Shown in pieces: positions 46,108 to 56,691 of a stretch of DNA of 64,000 bases. Position 1 is the first letter of the stretch, and each line of letters opens with the position of its first letter. Origin of the DNA: Sarcomyxa edulis (taxonomy: Eukaryota > Basidiomycota > Agaricomycetes > Agaricales > Mycenaceae); the NCBI GenBank assembly GCA_009761415.1, contig QUOL01000001.1:3162001-3226000 (forward strand), read 5' to 3'. The position numbers were made by a program, and so were the translations under genes. The notes under the pieces were generated by a model. The model saw nothing but the letters and a program-made list of their open reading frames with translations. It was not told the origin of the DNA and ran no database searches.

Positions 46108-46124
46108 CACCAGGGCGCATAACC
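46108..46124 (-). other. Primer-binding site resembling a Met-tRNA anticodon arm
   Basis: Directly after the 5' LTR the minus strand reads GGTTATGCGCCCTGGTG. Its complement contains CAUAACC preceded by GGGCG, like an anticodon arm with the CAU anticodon. Copia-type elements are known to prime from the internal 'half-tRNA' end of initiator Met tRNA. Assignment is by similarity only. Confidence 0.6.
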
Positions 46125-46249
46125 TATTGGAGAAGACAACACGATGAATGAGATTAAGAATAGGAGAAACTACGACAGGTGGCCAAAAGTGTTTGTGCGT
46201 ATGTACGATGTGGCTGGACGGTCACGCAACACCGGAATATATCCCAATA
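46125..46249 (-). repeat. 5' LTR of the Gag-only element
   Basis: Identical 125-bp partner of 44665-44789, followed by the right copy of the target duplication (ACGCT, 46250-46254). As the 5' LTR it should carry the element's promoter. Confidence 0.92.
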
Positions 46250-46254
46250 ACGCT
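46250..46254. repeat. Target-site duplication, right copy (ACGCT)
   Basis: Matches 44660-44664 exactly and starts at the base after the LTR. Confidence 0.85.
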
Positions 46255-48287
46255 CCGCATCTAGGAGCCAGACTGCACATCTCGCACACGCAACTCAATG
46301 TCATCCGAGTCGGTCTAGCTGGTAACGGTGAGTATCCGCCCGCCCAACGTCAAGCGGGATTTTGATAACACAGGTCGCGATCGCCATGCTACTTAATGGG
46401 AGTATATAGCAGCGGTCTAATTTGAATCTGGGGCCGCATCGTCGACTCTCAGGCTCGTGGACCGCGATACTTACTCTGGTTTCGTACTACTGTACTCATC
46501 CGCGTTCCTTCTCCTCCTGTCCCTAGGGACGGCGTTCCCTATGATCATTGGGGTTACTTCATTCGACCTATTGGGGTTACTTCATTCGACCTATTACGTT
46601 TCCGTGACCTGCTTCGAAGTCTGAGTTGTCTTGAACACTCGATGATGGCCACGGCACTGGGTATGGTGAGGTTGCGACTGCGTGGCTGCTACCGTGACCG
46701 TCCTATTCAACCATAATCATAACAACAATAGTCATTCCCCGTCTCCCAGATCTCATCGTCACTCCTCCCCCCCGCGTACGCGTACGCAGAGCTGCTAAAC
46801 TTGAAGCTGACTCGGATGCCGCTGCGTTGGTAAGGCGGTTGTCGATGATTTCTGGGAGGGAGGGGGTTGTGGACGTTGGATGCTATCCGGATTTCTGGTT
46901 CTGGCTCCTCTCCGTTATTGACTCGGAGAGCCATGTCCTAACTACATGGCGAGTCAGGTCCTGATCTCGAGACTCAATTGGGGAATCAATACTAATACTC
47001 AGTGTTATGTAAGGCGGTATATTCGATTGGATAAATCTACGTTCAGTACTCAGTGTCAATACTGGCGGAATGTAGCTCGAGCTCTAGGGTGGTCTTATCT
47101 CGAAGGACCAGGACGAACTAGTATCGATTTCCTGCACTGATAAATTGGCGACGGCTGCTTCCATCGGTTCATCAACGACTAGCCTCAGCCATCGGGACAG
47201 CCTGTTGCTCGACTAGTGCTGAAGAACCCTCGCATCGCCACTTGGACTTTTCGTTCTCTCGATGCCTGCTGCGCATCTTATCTGTCTTCGAAACTTTGGC
47301 TAGAAAACACGTCTCGAGAAAAAGAAGTCGCGTTAGGCCCCTCAAGAACATCTGTGGCACCATGCACTCTACATGCGTGGCAATTCGTCTACTTGTCCAG
47401 TCCTATGTATACAATATCAACGGTACAGCCATGGCTGTGGCAACCAACCTTCAACTACTTACTACTTCAGGACGCTCATATCCCTCATGACTTGGGACTG
47501 GCTATGTATCGTACTATCAACGTGGATCCCCCATATCGATATCGCCGCCAACATCACCGTCTTACCTACTGGTCAGTTCAAGTTGCTTCTCATGCATCCC
47601 CTCGGGCCCGGCCGCGGTATGTTTTGACATATGTTTCCGTTTTGCTTCCGAATTCCCTCTTTCCTGAGTCCGTCTGATCATGACAGCATCGATGTTCTAG
47701 TCTAGAGGCGCCGAGATTCGAGCTATTTGAGGCTGCATGTCCGATGATGCTGATGCTCGTAAGCCGGATCGCGATAAGAGAGGAGAGGGCGGCCACAACA
47801 CCATGGCTAGCAAAGGTTGTTTTGCTCCTTATGCGGGGACGGGGTAGCTTCTTTCGACTCGGAGAGTGAAGTTACTTTCCATCCATCAGCTCGTTGCTGC
47901 CGTATCTATATGTATGTATAGACTGAGAGAAAAATGCGACTGGACTGGTGGACGATTCTAGGCACGAATTTGAAGCTCAAATTAGCGCTCGAAGGTTTTC
48001 CATTCGTTCCCGCCTGACCGTGACAGTGATAAATATATCTTGCCGTTCAATTATGTCTTTCCCCATCTCCCCTTTTTGTACTTCCCATCCTATCTTTTCT
48101 CAATTCATTCGACGGAGGGCCGGACCACCTGAATTACCTGGTTCTTAGATCTACGCGTTCAGTCAGGACGTCGTAGACTTATCTTTACCTGGTCTACCTG
48201 TCTACCTGTCCCACCTATAGCCCATCGGCAAGCAGAAAATACTTTCCCAGCTGCACTTTTCTACGCTGCTCGTCCTGTTGGGCAAAA
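46255..48287. other. 2.0 kb without a supported gene
   Basis: No frame here has a recognisable domain. The longest (47216-47677, plus) is not continued by credible splice sites. The region holds a 23-bp tandem duplication (46547-46592) and several TATA-like and pyrimidine tracts before the gene at 48288 (for example 48050-48110). Confidence 0.4.
46547..46592. repeat. Perfect 2 x 23-bp tandem duplication
   Basis: The unit starts ATTGGGGTTACTTCATTCGA and is present twice in direct succession, followed by a further ATT. It lies in a non-coding stretch 300 bases from the retroelement. Confidence 0.8.
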
Positions 48288-49419
48288 ATGGATGGTATCG
48301 ACATAAACGACCCACGATGGACCTGCCAATCCGATCTCAAGCTTGAGAGGAAGGGTCCAAGGGAACCTGAATATCTCTTGATTCATGACCACGATCCAGG
48401 TATGTCCAATTCAGAGCATACAGATGAGAACGCGTTATAACATGATATATTCTGTTTGTTTCTTTGTCTCTCGCATACCTGTACTTGTAGATAACACACC
48501 AAGTCAAGACGAGCCAGAAAGGTTGACATTTGGGTCGTTCCGAGAACACCCTTACCCTTACCAACAACCCGTGTCCGTGTCCGTCAGAACACCTACGCTT
48601 ACCGCTGCGAACGCTCTCCAACTCCACATCGACCCCACCGAGCCAGACACATCTCCGAGTAGTACCCATAGCCATCTCGACTCGGAGCCCACCTCCTCTA
48701 CGCGTCAAAACCGCGTCCGATTTCGTTCGAGGGTGCGTATCACATCTGGGCTGCACGGACATCGACATAACAAAACTGGGTCGAGTCAGAACGGGAACGG
48801 AAACATCACGACTACCACAGAGCTGTCCGCAGATTCATCCCTCACAAGCTCCCCGTCCTCCTCCATCTCAGCTCCCCTACGTACCCATGCAGACGACGTA
48901 TCGAACAAACCAGGATGGGGACCCCTCGGTCGACGTGTTAATCTCTTCGTTTTCCAGAACAAGAATAAAAGACGGCATGCAGGGTCTGATATCAGCGAAA
49001 GGGAAAGGGAGGAGAGGAGGGAGAGAAGACGGCGAAAACTAGGACTTTCTCCTGAACCTGGATCTGGATTTCGAGTTCTGAATGATCCTCCAGATGAACG
49101 TACGCCTCTGGTGGCCCCAAAACGCTCGAATACTGTTGCGGCATTGGAAAGAGGGGACGGGGAAAGCGTGGAGGAGTCTGAGTTATGCGAGAGTGATGAT
49201 GATGAATACGAAGCGCGGTTAAACCGCGAGATTGATCTGATATTTGGGAAGTGGCCGGGACGGCTATTGAACCGTTATGTGCGTGTCATTGTCTTGGAAT
49301 CTCGTCGATTGTTGACCCCTTCAACCCGTTTCCTCTTCAGTGGTGGTGGTGGCAGCTCGAGCCTATCGTGTGCTGCCGGTGTGTCGACGACTCGGACCTT
49401 GATGATGATGAATGAATAA
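48288..49419 (+). CDS. Uncharacterised basic, Ser/Thr-rich protein (346 aa)
   Basis: I do not recognise a family. Two exons (48288-48399, 48491-49419) join in phase 1 across a GTATGT...TTGTAG intron to MDGIDINDPRWTCQ...HDHDP-DNTPSQDEPERL. The first half is Ser/Thr/Pro/His-rich and probably disordered. The centre has WGPLGRRVNLFVFQNKNKR followed by a highly charged EREREERRERRRRK run, and the end has an acidic patch ESELCESDDDEYEARLNREIDLIF then GKWPGRLLNRYVRVIVLESR. No signal peptide or membrane segment. The conserved-looking part is the last 60 residues. A nuclear or nucleic-acid-linked role is only a guess from the basic run. Confidence 0.72.
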
Positions 49420-49493
49420 TATACACCTCAAATTCATTCACGAATGGACATCGATTTCCTTTTCTTGTAGCTATGCATTGTTTTCTTCCTTCC

Positions 49494-49511
49494 GCGTTCG
49501 CGTTCGCGTTC
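49494..49511. repeat. (GCGTTC)3 hexamer repeat
   Basis: Three perfect GCGTTC units about 75 bases after the stop codon of the orphan gene, probably in its 3' untranslated region. Confidence 0.7.
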
Positions 49512-49750
49512 TTGTGCATGTACGCCCGTTCCGTTTATTCCTCCAGCTTTGTTAATAGTCGGGCTTCAAGTTTCTTCTCATATGTATTCATAATTGTCGA
49601 TAGGGTTTATGGCGTGCATTGGGCATGGGCTCTGGGTTCCACAAAAAAAATCTATATTTCTCCAGCTGTACAATACGTGTTGCAGTTACATGCTTTACAT
49701 TGGAATGTCATGTGTAAGTAGTGTGTGAGGTTAGATCAGAGAATCTACGT

Positions 49751-51299
49751 CTACTGTTTGGAGGGTAAAACCATGGTGGGAGGAAGTGTTGTGATGGGAG
49801 GTAGTAAACTCGCTGCCGTCTTCCTTGAGTTCTGGATGAGTAGTTGGTCCATGACGACGAGGCAGGCCATTGCTTCGACGATGGGGACGGCACGGGGAAC
49901 GACACATGGGTCGTGTCTGCCTCTCGCTGCCAATTGCCCGGGAGTTCCGTCGTATTGTGCTGTTTGTTGGGCCTGGGAGATCGTCGCAGGTGATTTGAAT
50001 CCGATTCTAACAGAAACCAGAAAAAATCAATATCCAAGACGCATCTCAGTCAACGAGTAGAAGCACAAAACAAACCTGAAATAAATATCCTCTCCATTCG
50101 TAATCCCTCCCTGAACACCACCACTCCAATTCGTCGTAGTACCAAGTTTCCCGTCCTCTTTCACGACAAACGCGTCGTTGTGCTTACTCCCTGGGACCTC
50201 AGTGCCCCGGAACCCGGACCCGATCTCGAAAGATTTGGTAGCTGGGATGGAAAGCATAGCGTGTCCGAGTTTGGCTTCGAATTTGTCGAATACGGGTTCT
50301 CCGAGACCGGAGGGGACGTTTCGGATGACGCAGGTGACTGTTCCGCCGATGGAGTCGAGGGAGTCTTTGGCGCGGATGATGCGCTAAGATGGGATGAGGA
50401 GATTAGAGTCAATACCAATAGAAAGAGAGAGAGAGCCAGGTGATTATGGTGATGTACCTTTGTCATTTTCTCCGAAGTCTCCAAGTGCGGGCATCTTGTG
50501 GTGAACTTGTCGACTTCTTCTCTGGTGATGGTAGCAAGGAGTTTTCTAAAGTCTTCGGATAAGGCATCGGGCGCATCGTCGTTCTCATCATCGTTGTCTG
50601 CGGAGAGGGGTGCCACGGTCGATGGAAGGTGGATCTTTCCGACTGAAGAAACGAATGCGACAACCTCGATTCCGTATGCGATCTTGAGGTATTTCTCCGC
50701 GATGGCACCAGCGGCAACACGTCCTACAAACAAGCATATATTGAGTATTGAGGATTGAAAGTGTGGGTGGAAATAGAAAGGAACGCACCGATGGTTTCCC
50801 GTGCACTGCTTCGGCCTCCACCACTGCTAGCCTTAACACCGTACTTTTCCAAGTAGGTGTAATCTGCATGACTTGGTCGGGGGTACAAGTCGGTCTCGGA
50901 ATAATCGTGGGGACGTTGATCTTCGTTCTTGACTAGGAGAGCTATGGGAGTGCCTAGGGTGACGCCATGCTCGAGACCTGATTGGAGGTGTACCAGATCC
51001 TTCTCGTCTCTCTGTAAACGAAGATTTGGTCAATCTACGGATGCTTGATAGGATTGTTAACGGAATTGCGAACGGGGGTGGTGAGATTGCTCTGTCCGGG
51101 TCGTCTCCGGCTCAGTTGGGTCTGGATGTCCTGGGGTGCGAGTTGTAGGCCCTGAAGACGAGATAACTTTGAGATGCTGAACTTGTATGGATGATAAAAC
51201 GAAACACACCGGTGGGCATCCGTCAATGATAGCACCGACTGAAGCACAGTGACTTTCACCATAAGTCGTGACTCGGAAAAGAGAACCAAAGGTAGACAT
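49751..51299 (-). CDS. ARO2: Chorismate synthase (shikimate pathway, ARO2)
   Basis: Catalyses the last shikimate step, conversion of EPSP to chorismate with reduced FMN; fungal enzymes also reduce the flavin themselves. The start [20 protein letters not shown] at 51299 is the family signature. Later exons carry the residues [41 protein letters not shown], the [15 protein letters not shown] motif, [66 protein letters not shown] and, near the end, [17 protein letters not shown]. Relative to bacterial enzymes there is an insert of about 30 acidic residues ([14 protein letters not shown], near 50590) as in other fungi. The end is SKQ at 49751. It is divergent from the SAP30 gene. Confidence 0.95.
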
Positions 51300-51579
51300 T
51301 TTTTCTAGAGGGGATATGAGAGAGTACTAGACTTTTCTCGACGAGAGCTGTGGTTTTAAGGACCAGGCGGAGATTAGGTGGTGTCCTGTACGAGCTGTAT
51401 ACCTGGGTTTCGGACTTACGATGCACAGGGTAGTCCGTGGATCAAAGGCTCAGTGAGATGATCTTTTGATGAATGTATCGCCGCGGTTGGAGGAGAGTCT
51501 GAGTTGGAGGAGAGTGGCTTTGAAATTTCGCACCGAGTCAGTCGGGTAATAAATTTCGATCACAACTTCCATCTTCATC
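51300..51579. promoter_or_regulatory. Short bidirectional promoter region ARO2 / SAP30
   Basis: Only 280 bases separate the two start codons. The stretch contains GGCGGAGATTAGG and GAGTCTGAGTTGG but no TATA box in a typical position. Confidence 0.5.
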
Positions 51580-52336
51580 ATGTCTTCCGCGGTTCATCCA
51601 GCAGCACCCGCGGGCTCTCGTTCGCGTCCTCAAGCGAGAAGGAAACCGAACGACGACGCGACGTATTTCGGGCCACCTTTAGCTGGAGGAGCGGTATCTG
51701 GTACAAAGAGACTTGCAGTGGAGAAAGCGGATGGGGATCACAGAGCGAAGAGAAAGAGAGTTGACGCGTCTGCAGCTAATGCAGCAATGGCGGCCAGAAA
51801 GACGGATAGAGATAGAGATAGGGAACGAGAGAGGACTACTGGCGAGGTTGATTTGAAGTGTTCTATGGTGAGTAGCTGTGTCGTGTGCCATATCGTTGCG
51901 TGCGTACTCAATGACATTCTTGCAGGTCGACTTCAACAAGATGCCAATGGCCGTTTTATATCGATATCTTACGCAGTTCGACCTGGTACCTCACATAAGT
52001 CCTTCCCCGTTGACAGCAGAAGACCCACCACCCCCATCCTCACTCGACAATCCCTTTCGCCAACAGTCTCGAGCCCCTAGCCCTCCACCACTTACCACCC
52101 CCGCAAACAGGCCACGACGCGAATCGAAAGACCAAACTCGACGTCGAAGCTCACGTCTAGTCGAAGAAGACCCTCAAAGTCGAACGCCAGTACTGGCGGA
52201 TATCGAGGAACTTCATGGTGTCTTAGCCGGGATCGCAGAACGGCACTTTCGTGAGCAGCCGTCTATCAACGGCAGGGAAGAGGTAGATACTCTAGCTTCG
52301 TTCATGTGTGCAGTGGAAAAGGCTAAGAGCAAATGA
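51580..52336 (+). CDS. SAP30-like subunit of the Sin3 histone deacetylase complex
   Basis: SAP30 bridges the Sin3 scaffold and the Rpd3 deacetylase. Two exons (51580-51867, 51926-52336) join in phase 0 to 232 residues. The conserved Sin3-binding part starts at the junction: VDFNKMPMAVLYRYLTQFDL followed by VPHISPSPLTAEDPPPP, and after a disordered SPPPLTTPANRPRR stretch continues with the helical ADIEELHGVLAGIAERHFREQ. The N-terminus is basic and low in complexity, with the nuclear-localisation-like RAKRKRVD and an Arg/Asp/Glu run. Compared with animal SAP30 it lacks the N-terminal zinc finger, which is usual in fungi. Family assignment rests on this one motif block. Confidence 0.8.
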
Positions 52337-52801
52337 CGGAGATGTGTTTTATTGGTGTACTTGTATCTTCGATACCTCTTGGGTGGAATTTGTATTGCGA
52401 TTTTCTTGGTTTGCTACCGCTTCGAGTTGTTCACTGACCATCCCCCTCATCAGAACTGGTGTATATAAATACCCGTATACCTGTGCATCAAACGCACTTG
52501 GTCGTCAATAACATAAGAATGATTACGTGAAGGACTACAGCGAACATCGCAGTGTCAACGAGCTTGCAACAATTGTGATCTGACTCTGAGCGGTGGGAGA
52601 TCAGCGCAGCGCAAGGATTTCCAAATTTTGGTTCAGGTCTCTTCAAGTCTTTCCAGGTGGACAACCCCAGCGGTTTGCTTAGCAGTGCTTTCTTTCTTTC
52701 TTTCTTTTTACTTGTCTGCAATTTTACCGCAGGTATGTCATCTTTGTCGGCTACCCTGGCACGCGCTCTAACGTATATGGCTCAGGCGGTTCCGTTCGTT
52801 A
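52337..52801. other. Intergenic region between SAP30 and ADAM genes
   Basis: About 465 bases: the SAP30 3' end and the ADAM promoter. It contains a (CTTT)n tract at 52688-52707. No gene seen. Confidence 0.5.
52688..52707. repeat. (CTTT)5 microsatellite
   Basis: Five perfect CTTT units about 95 bases before the ADAM start codon, in the presumed promoter or 5' leader. Confidence 0.85.
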
Positions 52802-55800
52802 ATGTTTATTCACAGTTCATTATGTGCGCTGGTCGTGGTCCTTTTAGTGTCCTGGACAGATGTCGTGTCTGGTAGGTAGATCAGTTAACCTTTCTAAGAT
52901 CATGATCATCACCTCCTTGCAGCTCACAGTAGTCCAGCAAGACCTCTGAAGCGACTAGCTCACCCATCTACACTTGCTCTCGAGATCCTTCCTCGCCAGG
53001 CTCACCCATCTTCATCCCAAAAACGCAACGTCGTATCACCTCGCTCTACGTCTCTCCGTCACGACGATTCGTTTCGGCTCGTAATATCCGCTTTCGACGA
53101 TGTATTTTACCTCCACCTCCGTCCTAACGACCACCTCGTACATCCTTCCGCACGTATTAACTATTTCAGCACATCTCCCGATGGCCAGACCACGATTTCG
53201 CGCACCAAACCTCTCTTACGGGAATCGGTCAAGGCTTATTGGGGCGAAGTTATACCCGCTGAGTACTCCGCTCCCCGGATGCGTGAAGATGCTGCTGGAG
53301 TCCTGCCAAGTCCTCCTCGATTCCCAGAATTAGGATGGGCTCGTATTGTGATACATCATCAAGGCGATGTTGACCAAGATATCGCTCCCGTATTCGAAGG
53401 CGCGTTCTCAGTCAACGGCGTCATTCACCACATCACTACTAAGGACAACTATCTGCGAAACAAACACTATCTCGACCCTGAGATCGCTCATCCCCTCGAC
53501 GATGTGGACTCTTCTCTCGTTATTTGGCGTGACTCCGACGTTATGAATGCTTCTGAAGAGGAGACTGTAGGTCGCACTGGACGCCCGGATACTGAGGCTA
53601 CTATTCATCTTCCACGACCCCAAACGTGTGGTCATGACTCTTTGTCCTACAATACTGATCCTGCACAAAACCCCGTACTTCGGACGTCGCTTGTTTCTCC
53701 TAATCCTTGGTATGACCCCATTGGCCTTGCTTTTTTGGGAAACAAATCTCTGGTTGCTCGAGATGATGTCGCTGGGGGATCAACGACAAACGCCAAGTAC
53801 GCAACTGCTTGATATTGATGACACAAAAATTCTCGTCAAAGTTCCACTGACTCCCCCGTCCCTCCTTCTCAGCTTTGCCAATTCGATAGGTCAGAATGCT
53901 GGGTGCCCGACTACTCAGAAAGTGGTACGTCCACTCCTTCGGTATTTCCTGCATTAGTGATGTATATCATTCCGTTTCCAGCTATATATGGGCGTTGCTG
54001 CGGACTGTGAATACACAGCGCAATATGGATCTCATGATAACGCTACCAAGCAGATTCTGACAGACTGGAATACGGCCAGTGCTTTGTACAAGGTTTGTCA
54101 CCCGGCTCGCAGTCCTGCGAGATATTCCAATACTAAGATTTGGCACAGAGCACCTTCAATGTCAGTCTTGGTATCGTCGAGCTTCAGATCCAAGACGCAA
54201 CGTCAGTCTTTATAGTCGTTTGATTCCCTGTCAGCTTTCTGCTGATATATGAGGTCTTCTGGATAGATGCCCAAACACGACAGACCCTTCTATTCCGTGG
54301 AATGTCGGTTGTAGTAGCAGCAACATTACGCTGAACGACCGTCTATCTCTTTTCTCTCAATGGAGAGGTGATAAGGGCGACGATGGGGTTGGCTTGTGGC
54401 ATCTTATGAGTGCTTGCACGACTGGTTCGGAAGTCGGCATAGCTTGGCTTTCTACATTGTAGGTGTTTATTCGATTTCGAAGAATGATATCTCAAATGTT
54501 CTGTTTTACCTTGCAGATGTCAACAGACAGCATCTGGTCAAGCCCCTGCGGTAGTTTCGGGAACTGCTGTGTCGACTTCGGGACGGACGGAGTGGCAAGT
54601 CATAGCGCATGAGATTGGTCACAATTTCGGTGCAATCGTAAGCGATTCCTTGGACTATCTGTTTTCCCAGTATTTCTCAATAACCTCTCCTTACCATAGC
54701 ACGATGTAAGTTGCGGTTCATTGCTCTCTTTACACCTCGCTGAACTTCATGGGTGCAGTGTGCCGATGGCTGCAACTCAACGACGGCCTGCTGTCCGTTA
54801 AATACTGATACTTGTGATGCCAATGCGAAATTTCTCATGAGCCCAATCGCCGAAGCGGGGGAAATGAACTTTTCGCCATGCAGTCTTGGAAATATTTGTA
54901 AGCCCGTAACAATTCTCCTCGGACCATTTATTGAACAGAGTCCTTAGGCTCTTTGATGGTGGGCACTAGCGGTGGTGGTAAAACCAACACAAGCTGTCTT
55001 GTCGACGTTGGAGCAGGAGTTCGTCAAACCATCTCCCTGCAGATGTGTGGTAACGGCATCGTCGAGCAAGACGAAGAGTGCGATCCTGGAGAGGACGTTA
55101 CCTCTCCCTGCTGCGATTCTGCCACTTGCAAGTTCATCAACGGAGCCGTATGTGATCCTGACAGCAGCATTTGTTGCACGAATCAATGCACCTTCGCACC
55201 GTCCACCCAAGTTTGTCGCCCTTCCGTGGATACCCAATGCGACTTTGCGGAAACGTGTACGGGAAACTCGTCATCATGTCCCTCTGATACGTTTGCTCCG
55301 AACGGTTGGCTCTTTCCCCTTTTCTCGCTTATTATTTTTGAACACTGAGAAATCATTTCCCAAGGGCAATCTTGCGGTAGCAATGATCTCAAGTGTGCGA
55401 GCGGCCATTGCACATCAGTGGCATCTCAATGCCAGGCCGCTGGTTCTTCGATGGGTCTCACGCAAGCCTGCCCGAACCCACCTTCCGGATCCTGCCAGAT
55501 CTCTTGTCAAGACCCTACGAATTCGAATCAATGTGTCGTTCTCTCCGGATTACTCATAGATGGCTCGCCTTGTGGTACCGGCGGCGTTTGCGTTACTGGT
55601 AAATGCCAGTCTGGTGGTCTTCTCGATACCGCAAAGGTAAAAAAGATCTCATCGATATGAAACTACTCCCCTGTGAACATTCGTATTGACACGGTGTGGT
55701 TGTCATAGGCGTGGTTCACCCAGAATCTCCAAATCTCCATACCTGTGACGGTGGTGGCTGGTATAGCCGTGATTTTACTAGTTTGGGCTCTAATTATCGG

Positions 55801-56226
55801 TGAGTTTCCTTTTGATCACTTTGTTCCAAGGCACTTAATCGTTTGCGAATCTTTAGCCATGAGACGATGCTGTCGTCGAGATGTTGACAAGTCTGGTGTG
55901 GATCCGGTGTTCCTAGGACAGAAGCCCGAACGACTCGCTAGCTTTGAACAAATACCCGCTGGACAGGGGGGTCCAATACGTCGCAGCTCTCCCCCATTAC
56001 CTGCTTCTTTGCAGCCGGGCTCGAAGTGAGTTGTCGTAATTCTCGTGTCCTTTTTCCCCACTCATTGAGATTACTCTTCAGTGCTTCCTTTATCACGACT
56101 CCTGCTTCTGTATACGATCGCGGTGGAGGTAATGGTATCCACTCCCGATCGAGTGGGAGCCGTGAATTCGGGAATACTTCTCGTAGTTCATCGTGGGTGG
56201 ACACGAGGAAGTATAACGGCAGCTAG
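52802..56226 (+). CDS. ADAM-type membrane metalloprotease (fungal ADM)
   Basis: Type I membrane zinc protease of the adamalysin family. Exon 1 (52802-52871) encodes the signal peptide ([18 protein letters not shown]). It joins across a phase-1 intron to a prodomain ([18 protein letters not shown], about 53130). The catalytic domain ends with the metzincin site [22 protein letters not shown] ends at 54637 and the third zinc ligand with its following Asp (HD) sits alone on a 6-nt exon (54700-54705). A Met-turn-like LMSPIA follows (about 54835). Then comes a Cys-rich disintegrin-like domain ([17 protein letters not shown] onward), a second Cys-rich region, one transmembrane helix ([18 protein letters not shown], about 55745-55800) and a cytoplasmic tail with Arg/Cys and Pro-rich segments, ending YNGS. 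Catalytic residues are complete. Fungal ADAMs are little studied; substrates are unknown. Confidence 0.92.
54700..54705 (+). other. 6-nt microexon (CACGAT) of the ADAM gene
   Basis: Flanked by introns 54638-54699 (GTAAGC...CCATAG) and 54706-54758 (GTAAGT...GTGCAG). It encodes His-Asp in phase 0, completing HExxHxxGxxHD. Without it the protease would lose its third zinc ligand. Confidence 0.88.
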
Positions 56227-56691
56227 TTGGGTCAAGCACGAAGGGCTTTACCCCATCTATCGGGAAGTTCATTTGTTACTGCTAGTTGTATATATATTAA
56301 ACATCGCCGAGTTTTCGCCGGACCAGAATAATTTCTGTGCTCGTCGTGCATCGACCCGGGCGCAGTCGATCTTTTGGGCTGGTGTACCCACGAGAACCCT
56401 TATTTTCGAGTTGTACACGGCATCATAATACGCTGACCGTCATATATATATTATCTCCATCTTTTACTGAGTTTTTGTTATCTGTAGACCACGCGAGAGC
56501 CACGCGCAGGCCTCAAAGGGAAACAAGGGCAAATTGGCGGAAGCAGATGATGCAAAAATACTCTTGTTCTTAGCCGAAGTCTGAGACGCCTTTAAACTTT
56601 CCAACTTGACATCTCCCGGTGGCCATCCTTTCTTTCCAACATCAAGGGCTCGGGTATACCTACGCAGCTTCTCAAAAATTTCTCACTCAAC

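Larger units (their letters stand above)
44665..46249 (-). mobile_element. Gag-only LTR retrotransposon (TR-GAG type), complete, 1,585 bp
   Basis: Two identical 125-bp direct repeats flank a 1,335-base interior that encodes only a Gag protein in the minus-strand direction. It has every cis-element a non-autonomous copia-like retroelement needs: LTRs, a 5-bp target duplication (ACGCT), a primer-binding site beside the 5' LTR (46108-46124) and a polypurine tract beside the 3' LTR (44790-44800). Integrase, reverse transcriptase and RNase H are absent. Non-autonomous elements that keep only gag (TR-GAGs) are known from plants. The LTRs being identical suggests a recent insertion. Host sequence at the target shows no clear gene, so I do not think a gene is interrupted. 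Confidence 0.92.

Noticed and set aside
47216..47677. 153-codon plus-strand frame
   Set aside because: No domain, no supporting splice sites, and equally long overlapping frames in the other registers.
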